From Caldilineaceae bacterium SB0661_bin_34 (GTDB lineage Bacteria > Chloroflexota > Anaerolineae > Caldilineales > Caldilineaceae): a stretch of DNA of 64,000 nt. A program made the position numbers and the translations under genes. The stretch is taken from the NCBI GenBank assembly GCA_009841145.1, contig VXMJ01000057.1, positions 1-64,000 on the forward strand, given 5' to 3'. Of the stretch, positions 35,961-43,381 are shown piece after piece. Below the pieces are notes generated by a model. That model saw only the letters and a list, made by a program, of their open reading frames with translations. It ran no database searches and had not been told where the DNA came from. Every line of letters begins with the position of its first letter. Positions within the stretch are counted from its first letter, which is position 1.

Positions 35961-37066
35961 GCGACACTGTCCCCGGCTTGCAGCGCAACGGGTGCAGATT
36001 CCAACTTGAACCTGGTGCTGAGTTGGCCGCAGCCGGCGTCCATCTCGACACCGCGGCGCACCCGGACGCTGACCGGTACCCCACTCGCCTCCACTTGCGC
36101 GGCGAACGCCCGAACCCGCCCATCCGGAGTGGGCCGGTAGGGCTGTCCGGGTATCGGGTTGAACGGAATCAGATTGACGTGGCAGCGCCGTCCCCGTAGC
36201 ACCCGCCCAAGTTGTCGGCCAAGTTCAAGGGTATCGTTTACGCCATCGAGCATCACATATTCGTATGTGACCCGGCGTCCAATTCGTTCGACGTATTCGT
36301 CCGCCGCTGCCATGATGTCGCGGATGGGCCATCGCCTGCCCGGCGGCACCAATTGGGTACGCAGGTGGTCATGGGGAGCGTGGAGGCTGACGGCCAGCCT
36401 TAGCTGGAGCCCTTCGCCGGCCAGCCTGCGCATGGCCGGCACCACGCCGATCGTGCTGACGGTTATGTTGCGTGCACCCAGTCCGTATGCCTCGGGGGAT
36501 GTCAGCATGCCGATTGCATCCCGCACCGGACCGTAGTTGTGCAGGGGTTCGCCCATGCCCATGAAGACAACATTGGTGACCCGCGAACCGTCGGCCCGCG
36601 CGCGATCCGTTGCCAAATCCCGGCGCTGTGCCAGCAGACCCGACAAGGCCAGGACCTGCCCCACGATTTCGCCTGCCGTTAGATTGCGGGTCAGGCCATC
36701 TAGGCCCGTGGCGCAAAATGTACAGCCCATGGCACAGCCGGCCTGGCTGCTGATACACAGGGTTCGCCGCCGATCGTAGAGCATCAGGACCGCCTCGATC
36801 GTGGCACCGTCGGCAAGCCGGAACAGTACCTTGAGGGTATCGCCCGACTTAGACAGGCGACTGTCCGCGATCTCCAGTGGCCAAACGGACCCCCAATCCG
36901 CCAGTTGCCGTCGCAGCGGTTCCGGCAGGTTGGCCATCTGCTCGCTGGCTTCAACATACTGTCCATACACCCAACTGTAGATCTGCCTGGCCCGGTAGGC
37001 CGGGTATCCCCATTCGGCCAGCAACCCCACCAAGTCATCGCGAGACAGGTCGAGCAGGGAACGCAT
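35957..37066 (-). CDS. rlmN: 23S rRNA/tRNA (adenine-C2)-methyltransferase RlmN
   Basis: This radical SAM methyltransferase modifies A2503 of 23S rRNA and A37 of some tRNAs. The 369-residue protein has the 4Fe-4S motif CAMGCTFC, the preceding SSQAGC, the GMGEPLHNY motif, and the catalytic Cys region [12 protein letters not shown] near the C terminus. ATG at 37066 was used; a TTG at 37075 is possible and no clear ribosome-binding site decides it. Its TAA stop lies in the end of rpmB on the opposite strand. Confidence 0.95.
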   Translation of the reverse strand: MRSLLDLSRDDLVGLLAEWGYPAYRARQIYSWVYGQYVEASEQMANLPEPLRRQLADWGSVWPLEIADSRLSKSGDTLKVLFRLADGATIEAVLMLYDRRRTLCISSQAGCAMGCTFCATGLDGLTRNLTAGEIVGQVLALSGLLAQRRDLATDRARADGSRVTNVVFMGMGEPLHNYGPVRDAIGMLTSPEAYGLGARNITVSTIGVVPAMRRLAGEGLQLRLAVSLHAPHDHLRTQLVPPGRRWPIRDIMAAADEYVERIGRRVTYEYVMLDGVNDTLELGRQLGRVLRGRRCHVNLIPFNPIPGQPYRPTPDGRVRAFAAQVEASGVPVSVRVRRGVEMDAGCGQLSTRFKLESAPVALQAGDSVA

Positions 37067-37172
37067 AGCGGTCAAGGTTCGGAGGGGGGCAAGAACTTGT
37101 ACGGAACGAACTCGGGGCCTGGCAGGTAACTGCGTCCATCCTGTGTCGCAGCCGGGCGGCGAATGCCCGACG

Positions 37173-38339
37173 CTACGAGTCTGCCACCCCTCCGTCCGAG
37201 TGGAATGCGCCGTACACCCGGCGCGTCAGACCACCGGCCGTTCCACTATCGAAATCGGGTGCGCAACGGGCTACGGCCTGTTCGTCGACTTCAACTCCGA
37301 GTCCCGGTCGGGTCGGGGGCTCGATCCAGCCGTCCGACACCGGCAGCGGATCGACAACCAGTTCGTAGACATCCGGATTGTCAGCCGGGTCGATCATTTC
37401 TTGGATCACGAAGTTCGGCATAGCGAAGTCTGCGTGGACACACGCCGCCGTTGACACCGGACCGTAGGGATTGTGGGGGGCGATGCCGGCATAGTGGACA
37501 TCCGCCATCGATGCAATTTTCATCAGTTCCGTGATGCCGCCTGCGTGACAACAATCCGGCTGCAGAATGCTGGCGGCATCAACATCAAGAATTTCCCGGA
37601 AACCCCAGCGTGTGAACAATCGTTCACCGGTGGCGATCGGAGTATCCAGCTTTTCGCGCACGGCCGCCATGGCCTTGGGATTTTCGGCCTGGCAGGGTTC
37701 CTCGAGGAAAAACGGCGACGCCTCTTCGAATGCACGACCATAGCGGACAGCCATTTGCGGGGTCAGGCGGCCGTGCAAGTCCAATAGGATGTCGACTTCA
37801 TCGCCCACCGCCTGCCTAACTTCATTGAGGGACGCAGCAGCCTGTTTCACCTTCGGGATACCCTCCACGATGCCGGTGATCGGAACCGGTACGGTCTTGA
37901 TAGCGGACCACCCCGCGTCCTTTTTGGACACCGCCGATTCTGCCGCCGATTCCGCGGTGTCGCCACCAAAGTGGGTATAGGCCCGGACTCGGTCTCGAAC
38001 CCTGCCCCCCAGCAACTCGTACACCGGCCGCCCAAACTCCTTGCCCTTGATGTCCCAAAGCGCCTGGTCGATGCCGGACAGCGCCGACAGGCCAATCACT
38101 CCCTGTCTCCAAAAGCCGCTGCGATACATCAGTTGCCAAAGGAACTCCGTGCGCAGAGGGTCCTCGCCTTGAATCATGGATGCGAAATCCCGGAGGCAAC
38201 CCGCCACGGCACGCGGCTTGCCTTCAAGGGAGGCTTCGCCCCATCCAACCAAACCGGGCTGATCCGTCTCGACTTTGACAAACACATATATCCGGCTCGC
38301 ACCGGCTGCCAGCAGGGGCTTGACGTCCGTAATTTTCAT
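37173..38339 (-). CDS. Enolase-superfamily acid-sugar dehydratase (galactonate dehydratase-like)
   Basis: This 388-residue member of the mandelate racemase group has metal ligands in DLHGRL, EEPCQ and GERLF and the His in APHNPYGPV, a pattern similar to D-galactonate/D-gluconate dehydratases. I chose ATG at 38339 where homology starts; the open frame extends 53 codons further into the cupin gene. It is 49 bases downstream of a small cupin gene, so both probably form an operon whose upstream side is now occupied by the IS607-family element. Confidence 0.88.
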   Translation of the reverse strand: MKITDVKPLLAAGASRIYVFVKVETDQPGLVGWGEASLEGKPRAVAGCLRDFASMIQGEDPLRTEFLWQLMYRSGFWRQGVIGLSALSGIDQALWDIKGKEFGRPVYELLGGRVRDRVRAYTHFGGDTAESAAESAVSKKDAGWSAIKTVPVPITGIVEGIPKVKQAAASLNEVRQAVGDEVDILLDLHGRLTPQMAVRYGRAFEEASPFFLEEPCQAENPKAMAAVREKLDTPIATGERLFTRWGFREILDVDAASILQPDCCHAGGITELMKIASMADVHYAGIAPHNPYGPVSTAACVHADFAMPNFVIQEMIDPADNPDVYELVVDPLPVSDGWIEPPTRPGLGVEVDEQAVARCAPDFDSGTAGGLTRRVYGAFHSDGGVADS

Positions 38340-38388
38340 AGTTTGGCACGGAAGCGCAAGGATAGAGACAACACGGTACCACCACCTG

Positions 38389-38724
38389 TCAGTACTTGTA
38401 GTCTTCCCTGATCGGACTGAAAATATCCACCACCCTAGCGGTTTCCGTCCCCTTGACAACCACGCTGTGCTCCACGTTGCCGGGGACGAAAAACACACCT
38501 CCGGGACCTACCGTTGTGGTTTCGCCCTGCATGGTGAATTCCAGGGTTCCGGAAACGACGTAGCCCGCCTGTTCCTGCGGGTGGCTGTGGACGGGCACCA
38601 CCGAGCCGGCCTGCATGTCCACGAGTGAAATCATGATGTTGTCGCCCCAGAACGTCCGGAGCGCAGGACCCTGGTCGCCGAACGGTGTCAGCGCCGGGCG
38701 GTTGTCGGAGTCGAAAAACGGCAC
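38389..38724 (-). CDS. Small cupin-domain protein
   Basis: This 111-residue single-domain cupin has metal ligands visible as PVHSHPQEQAGYVVSG and later NVEHSVVV. I chose the GTG at 38724, seven bases after AGGAG; the frame runs on into the TnpB gene. It is likely co-transcribed with the galactonate-dehydratase-like gene. Its upstream region is only 43 bases from the stop codon of tnpB, so its original promoter may have been displaced by the insertion. It may isomerise or bind a sugar acid; function unknown. Confidence 0.8.
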   Translation of the reverse strand: MPFFDSDNRPALTPFGDQGPALRTFWGDNIMISLVDMQAGSVVPVHSHPQEQAGYVVSGTLEFTMQGETTTVGPGGVFFVPGNVEHSVVVKGTETARVVDIFSPIREDYKY

Positions 38725-38767
38725 GGATGTACTCCTGGCTTGTATGGATGGTTCGGCTACTGTTCCT

Positions 38768-40207
38768 TTACCAAGTACATTTCGGTACCGGTTCGGGTAA
38801 TTCGCTCTCGGTTGATGGGGACGGCGTTGCAAGCCCCCGCAACTCGAGTCCGGGTGGAGCAGTCCCCACCGTAGTCCTGGTTCGTTCCGCGAGCAGGGCG
38901 CGCACGTCCCTGTAGGGCATGTACAACGTGATCTCCTCGTCGTACAGCCTCGCCAGAATGTTGCAGGCGGCATTGACGTCCGCGTCCAGCACAACCCCGT
39001 CAAGACAGTAAAACCGGTCCCAGCGACGATGGCCCTGCAACAGGCCCGTGCGGGAGTCGATTTGCGATGTGTAGGCCGGATTGACCAATGCCAACGCAGA
39101 ACCTCTGCGCCGAGATATCGAGGTGAGGGTGTCCGCCATCACGCCCTTGACCCAGCCGCTCAAACGGCGGTTGGTGTCCCTGTGGCGGTACGGAGCGGAC
39201 TTCATGTGTGCGGACAGGTCCTCGCAGGCGATCGTGCCGGCCTTGTCCACGACGGTGTGGGCGGCCTGGCAGAGGTGGTCGCGCACCTGCCTGTGGTGCA
39301 GGGTCCGCCGCCGGTTCCTCTTTTGGTTGCCGAGATTGTTCTTCCGGATGGTGTCGGCCTTGCGGTGGTTGCCCTTGGCCCGGTGCTTCTGCTCGGTGTC
39401 CCGGAGGTGATTGCGCCGCGTTCCCTTGACCTTGCGGTGGTCGCTCTCGGCGGACAACAGGTCGCCCAGACCCTCGCCGTGGCGCGTCCCGTCGCTGTCC
39501 GTGTAGGCTTCGGTGTAGCCCTTGTCCACCCCGACCGTGGCCTCCCCGCAGGGACGCGTGCTGCACACCCGGGTCTCGTCCACCGCATAGTGGACTTCCA
39601 CCTGCTCGTTGTCCCGCAGGAGGATGCGGAGGGTGCCGGAGGGCAGGTGTGTGCCCTTGAGCGGAATGGCAATGCGTTGGCCGCGTTCCAAACCCTGGAG
39701 GTACACCCAGGCCCGGTCGTGCCAGACCTTGGTGGTGTAGGAGCCGGCGTCGGCCACGATCTGATTCGTCACATGGGACCGGCCGCCCCGCCACTGCTTC
39801 CGCATCTGCCGGTGCAGGAACGGGTCCTCGGTCCAGCGGTTTTGCTTCAGCAGGCTGTACAGACGCTCGCGTTCGGCCTTGTCGCCCCGCGTGCGGTGCC
39901 GGATGACCTTCTTGACCGGCACCTTGGAAGCCTCCCGCGCCGCCGCGATGTCCCCCAGGGCATCGGCCAGCGTGGCCTTGCCCAGACGCGCCGGCAGCCC
40001 GTGCCAGTCACAGCCCTCCACCATCCAGGCATCGCGGATCTCGTAGGGGGATTGAAGGACCGTGGCCACTCCGCTGCACCGTCGCCAGGCATCCGCGCGC
40101 ACCTGGCCGCACAGCGCGGCCATGTCGGATAGCTGTTCGTACTTGGCCGCGTTCAGCCCCTGGCTGTGAAGTACGCGCGTGACCTTCTCAGCCATCGACG
40201 GCGGCAT
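38768..40207 (-). CDS. tnpB: TnpB RNA-guided nuclease of IS607-type element (no zinc ribbon)
   Basis: This 479-residue TnpB has RuvC acidic residues in VGVDKGYTEAY (Asp228), IACEDLSAHM (Glu329) and DADVNAACNI (Asp410). The segment between the second and third motifs, where TnpB normally carries two CxxC pairs, reads YTSQIDSRTGLLQGH and DRFYCLDGVV and so lacks the zinc ribbon. The ATG at 40207 overlaps the end of tnpA by 20 bases. TnpB proteins cut DNA with an RNA taken from the element's 3' end; here that RNA would overlap the tnpB 3' end and the short gap before the cupin gene. A roughly 50-residue tail extends beyond the RuvC fold. Confidence 0.9.
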   Translation of the reverse strand: MPPSMAEKVTRVLHSQGLNAAKYEQLSDMAALCGQVRADAWRRCSGVATVLQSPYEIRDAWMVEGCDWHGLPARLGKATLADALGDIAAAREASKVPVKKVIRHRTRGDKAERERLYSLLKQNRWTEDPFLHRQMRKQWRGGRSHVTNQIVADAGSYTTKVWHDRAWVYLQGLERGQRIAIPLKGTHLPSGTLRILLRDNEQVEVHYAVDETRVCSTRPCGEATVGVDKGYTEAYTDSDGTRHGEGLGDLLSAESDHRKVKGTRRNHLRDTEQKHRAKGNHRKADTIRKNNLGNQKRNRRRTLHHRQVRDHLCQAAHTVVDKAGTIACEDLSAHMKSAPYRHRDTNRRLSGWVKGVMADTLTSISRRRGSALALVNPAYTSQIDSRTGLLQGHRRWDRFYCLDGVVLDADVNAACNILARLYDEEITLYMPYRDVRALLAERTRTTVGTAPPGLELRGLATPSPSTESELPEPVPKCTW

Positions 40208-40790
40208 CCCTGATTTGCTTCCGGTACCGGCGCAGGCTGGGCAGGCGACCGGAAAAGGTTCGCATCACCAACATCAAACCTTCGACCCACTCCGCCTGCG
40301 GGGACAGACTGGGCTGGTTGACCACCCGGATCTCGCAGCCGTGGCTCTCGGCAAAGTACGCGAACCAGTCAAACCCGAACCGGCAGAGACGGTCCTCGTG
40401 GGCCACCAGCAGGAGGCCCGGTTCGCGCTTCCCGATCCGTTCCATCAACGCACGGAACACGGGCCGCCGGAAGTCCAGGCCGTCCCCGATTTCGGTCCGC
40501 CACGCGTCCACCGCCAGGCCCGCCCCCAGGCAGAACGTCTCCATCGCCTGCTGTTGCGACCGCAGCTCGTCCCCTTGCGCCCGGTTGGACACGCGGCAGT
40601 AGACCACGGTGCGCCCGGCTTCGGAGGCACGCTCCACGCCGAAGTACCGCTCCACGTCCGCCTCCGTGTAGTAGCGGTGGCCGGCCGGCGTGCGGCGGTC
40701 CGGCAGCTTGCCCTTCAGGCTCCAGGCCTTGACCGTGTTCTTGTGCACCCCAATCTTGGCCGCGAACGCGGCCGCCCGATGGATCTTCAT
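40188..40790 (-). CDS. tnpA: IS607-family serine recombinase/transposase TnpA
   Basis: This 200-residue recombinase has an N-terminal MerR-like helix-turn-helix (KIGVHKNTVKAWSLKGKLP, residues 12-30) followed by a resolvase catalytic domain. The nucleophilic serine is in VVYCRVSNRAQ (Ser68), with the downstream arginine-containing EDRLCRFGF. ATG at 40790 opens the conserved part; the frame is open further upstream to 41027. It precedes and overlaps tnpB, the normal IS607 order. A hairpin CCCTG-CCGTT-CAGGG lies about 60 bases upstream. Confidence 0.92.
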   Translation of the reverse strand: MKIHRAAAFAAKIGVHKNTVKAWSLKGKLPDRRTPAGHRYYTEADVERYFGVERASEAGRTVVYCRVSNRAQGDELRSQQQAMETFCLGAGLAVDAWRTEIGDGLDFRRPVFRALMERIGKREPGLLLVAHEDRLCRFGFDWFAYFAESHGCEIRVVNQPSLSPQAEWVEGLMLVMRTFSGRLPSLRRYRKQIRDAAVDG

Positions 40791-41015
40791 ATCCACAGAA
40801 TGCCCTTCAGTACCGATATGTTGTGCTGGTAAGATGCTCCCTGAACGGCAGGGACCGGCAACCCTGCGTCCCGCCATTCCCGTGTCGGCCTCCGGCCGGC
40901 GCGCCAGTGTGCCACAGAGCATCCGGTGCCCACCGATGCAGTCTCGGCCATGGCGACGCGGACACGCGGCTCCTGCGCTAGAATGCGGCCCATCCCTCCA
41001 TCCGGTTCCCTGTCC
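40791..41015. other. Left flank of the IS607-family element and promoter region of the next gene
   Basis: Between tnpA and the divergent hydroxyacid dehydrogenase are 225 bases. They contain a 5-bp-stem hairpin (CCCTG...CAGGG, about 40843-40857) and a TAGAAT at 40979-40984 that may be the -10 element for the plus-strand gene. The element's left end is somewhere in this region. Confidence 0.4.
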
Positions 41016-42023
41016 ATGACCCGGCATCCACTAACGGCTGCGGTGGCAGTCAGTCCATCCCTTTTCAACGCCTTGTTCGGAGAAGGGAGCCAGCAGGATC
41101 TGGCTTCACTGGCCGCGTTGCGCTACCAGGAGGAGGACGAGCGCCTTTCGGAGGACGAGTTGATCGCCTTGATCCGGGATTGCGAGGTCGCGATCACTGG
41201 CTGGGGGACACCTCCGTTCTCCCAAAATGTGGTGGATGCCTGTCCGAATCTGAAGTTGGTGGCCCATTCCGCCGGTACCATCAAGCGTCTACTTCCCGAT
41301 CCGGTCTGGAACAGAGGAATCAAGGTTGTCCATGCCGCAGCCGCAATCGCGCCGGCCGTGGCCGAGATGACAATCCTGCTGATGCTGATGTGCCGCCGAG
41401 ACGTGCACAACATCAGCAGTCGCATGCATGCGGGAGAACAGTGGCCCCAATCATCGGAGTTGGGCTTCGAGCTGGGGGGGACCCGGGTCGGGGTCATCGG
41501 AGCCGGTCACACCGGCCGCAACGTCATCAAGCTCCTACACGGGTTCTCCGCGGACATTGTGGTCTACGATCCGTACCTGTCCCCGGAACGGGCTGCCGAA
41601 CTGAAGGTGACCCGGGTGTCACTGGAGAACCTGATGTCCACCTGTCCCGTCATCACGGTCCAGGCTCCGACCACGCCGGAGACCTACCACATGATCTCCA
41701 AGGAGCATCTGGCCATGATTCAGGACGGGGCCCTGTTCATCAACACGGCCCGTTCCCATGCCGTGAATGCCGATGCCCTCTACGAAGCCCTGAAGACGAA
41801 CCGTTTCCAGGCCGCACTCGATGTCTTCGACAGCGAACCCCTGGCTGTCGCCAGCCGTTTGCGCGGGCTGCCCAATTTGGTGCTGACCCCGCACTTGGCG
41901 GGCAAGAGCGAACAGGCCCGCAAGCGACAGGGAGCCCTGATTGTCGAACAGCTGCACCTGTACGCGGCTGGCCAGCCGCTGACGCAGGAAGTCACGCGGG
42001 ACATGTTGGTCACCATGGCCTGA
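41016..42023 (+). CDS. D-2-hydroxyacid dehydrogenase family protein
   Basis: This 335-residue NAD-binding protein of the D-isomer-specific 2-hydroxyacid dehydrogenase family has the Rossmann motif GVIGAGHTGRNVIK, the substrate Arg position in NTARSHAVN and the terminal His in TPHLAGKS. The family's catalytic Glu region is LDVFDSEPL. It differs clearly from the paralogue at 29071-30057. ATG at 41016 opens the conserved part. It is 19 bases ahead of an isochorismatase-like gene. Substrate unknown. Confidence 0.88.
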   Translation: MTRHPLTAAVAVSPSLFNALFGEGSQQDLASLAALRYQEEDERLSEDELIALIRDCEVAITGWGTPPFSQNVVDACPNLKLVAHSAGTIKRLLPDPVWNRGIKVVHAAAAIAPAVAEMTILLMLMCRRDVHNISSRMHAGEQWPQSSELGFELGGTRVGVIGAGHTGRNVIKLLHGFSADIVVYDPYLSPERAAELKVTRVSLENLMSTCPVITVQAPTTPETYHMISKEHLAMIQDGALFINTARSHAVNADALYEALKTNRFQAALDVFDSEPLAVASRLRGLPNLVLTPHLAGKSEQARKRQGALIVEQLHLYAAGQPLTQEVTRDMLVTMA

Positions 42024-42026
42024 ACA

Positions 42027-42032
42027 TACAAT
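42027..42032 (+). promoter_or_regulatory. -10-like element just before the isochorismatase-like gene
   Basis: TACAAT ends ten bases before the ATG at 42043 and three bases after the previous stop codon. If active it would give a transcript with almost no leader. No ribosome-binding site other than TCCTGCAAC is present, which also favours leaderless initiation. Confidence 0.4.
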
Positions 42033-42042
42033 CTCCTGCAAC

Positions 42043-42780
42043 ATGCGCATCAACCTTCAATCCCAGTCACTCCGGACCAATTCCCAAGGACTGTCGGAGT
42101 GGGTCAGGGATGTCAGGGAAACCGAAATCGAACCGGCCCACAGCGCAATTCTGGTCTGCGACGTATGGGATCGGCACTGGTCGAAAGGTGCGAACCTGCG
42201 CTTGGCGGCCCTGCTGCCGCGGATGGAAGACCTCCTGCACCGTACACGCAGTCGCGGCTTCCACATTGTCCATGCGCCTTCGGACACGTTGGCGTTCTAC
42301 GCAGACTCCCCGGCGCGGAAACGAATTGCCGAGTTGCCGCTGATTCCCCCACCGGCAGATTCGGTCCGTGAAGATCCGCCCCTGCCGATCAACGACCAGG
42401 ACGGTGGTTCCGATTCGGGCGAGGACACGCCGACTGCCGTTTGGACTCGCCAACACCCGGCCCTGACCATCGATCAGGACCGGGATGTGGTATCCGACAA
42501 CGGACCGGAAATCTGGAGCTGGATGCAACACACCGGAATCCGTCGGCTGTTCATCCTGGGTGTCCACACTAACATGTGCATTCTCAACCGAACCTTCGGC
42601 ATCAAACAGATGGTCCGCTGGAATGTGCCTGTGGCCCTAGTCCGGGACCTCACCGACAGCATGTACAATCCGGCCTGTCCTCCCTATGTCAGCCACGATG
42701 CAGGCACCGGTCTGGTCATCGACTACATAGAGAAGTTTTGGTGTCCCACCGTCCACAGCCAATACCTGTTCGGCTTGTAG
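42043..42780 (+). CDS. Isochorismatase-family cysteine hydrolase
   Basis: This 245-residue hydrolase of the cysteine-hydrolase (nicotinamidase/isochorismatase) fold has the catalytic Asp in LVCDVWDRHW and the nucleophilic Cys in GVHTNMCILNR. The central lysine is not evident, so activity may be on a non-standard amide or ester. It includes an insert of roughly 60 residues between the first Asp and the cysteine. It lies between the hydroxyacid dehydrogenase and a VOC-family gene on the same strand. Substrate unknown. Confidence 0.85.
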   Translation: MRINLQSQSLRTNSQGLSEWVRDVRETEIEPAHSAILVCDVWDRHWSKGANLRLAALLPRMEDLLHRTRSRGFHIVHAPSDTLAFYADSPARKRIAELPLIPPPADSVREDPPLPINDQDGGSDSGEDTPTAVWTRQHPALTIDQDRDVVSDNGPEIWSWMQHTGIRRLFILGVHTNMCILNRTFGIKQMVRWNVPVALVRDLTDSMYNPACPPYVSHDAGTGLVIDYIEKFWCPTVHSQYLFGL

Positions 42781-42831
42781 ACAACCTGGTGGGACCTGTC
42801 GTCGCCATTATGTTCACAGGAATCAGACCAG

Positions 42832-43254
42832 ATGCCCCTGGGTACCGCAAACCAAGTCATCGCCGGTGGCGGCTGCCACCACATCGCCCTTCAAACCCGT
42901 GACTGGGAGGCCTCGCTGAGGCTGTACCGGGATGTGCTGGGCATGCCGGTGTCCGCTCAGTTCGGCACTCCGGAACGGAGAGTTTGGCTTCTCGACATGG
43001 GCGATGGCAGTTTCATGGAACTGTTTGAGCCCACTGCGGACACCCCGGCGCCCGGTACCGATGCGGCCAACGATCCCATCTTCCATTTCGCGTTGGCCAC
43101 GTCGGACACCAAGTCCAGCATCGAACACGTACGGTCCGCCGGTTACGAAGTGACCGTGGAACCCAAGACGGTTGAACTTGGCGACATGACCGTAACAATC
43201 GCCTTCTTCAACGGTCCCAGCGGGGAGAGCATCGAGTTCTTCCAAGTGCACTGA
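42832..43254 (+). CDS. VOC (glyoxalase/bleomycin resistance/dioxygenase) family protein
   Basis: This 140-residue paired beta-alpha-beta-beta-beta protein has metal-ligand positions visible in GGCHHIALQTRD (His), SFMELFEP (Glu), IFHFALATSD (His) and GESIEFFQVH (Glu). These are lactoylglutathione-lyase-like positions, but the family also contains epimerases and dioxygenases. ATG at 42832 follows an AGGA. It ends the short accessory run beginning at 41016, about 130 bases before the SF1-helicase-like gene. Confidence 0.85.
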   Translation: MPLGTANQVIAGGGCHHIALQTRDWEASLRLYRDVLGMPVSAQFGTPERRVWLLDMGDGSFMELFEPTADTPAPGTDAANDPIFHFALATSDTKSSIEHVRSAGYEVTVEPKTVELGDMTVTIAFFNGPSGESIEFFQVH

Positions 43255-43381
43255 CAGCGGCATCGCCGGGTTGCCCGCGCACCGGTACCGCAGCGGCTGG
43301 TGCGACGCCACTTGGGATCCTTGTTGACGGGGCCCTCCAATTCGGCCCCGCAAGTTGCGCGTTTCCGGGGAGAGGCTGGCA

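Larger units (their letters stand above)
38768..40790 (-). mobile_element. IS607-family element (serine recombinase TnpA + TnpB); ends not resolved
   Basis: A MerR-type HTH/serine recombinase gene and a tnpB gene overlap on the minus strand, the defining layout of IS607. IS607 elements lack terminal inverted repeats and do not make a long target duplication, so the ends cannot be fixed by eye; the right end must lie within about 40 bases of 38768 and the left end between 40790 and about 40970. The coordinates given are the coding extent only. Confidence 0.85.

Noticed and set aside
43329-43349. Hairpin GGGGCC-(9)-GGCCCC before the helicase-like gene as a terminator
   Set aside because: It has a six-base stem and no T-run; too weak to call.
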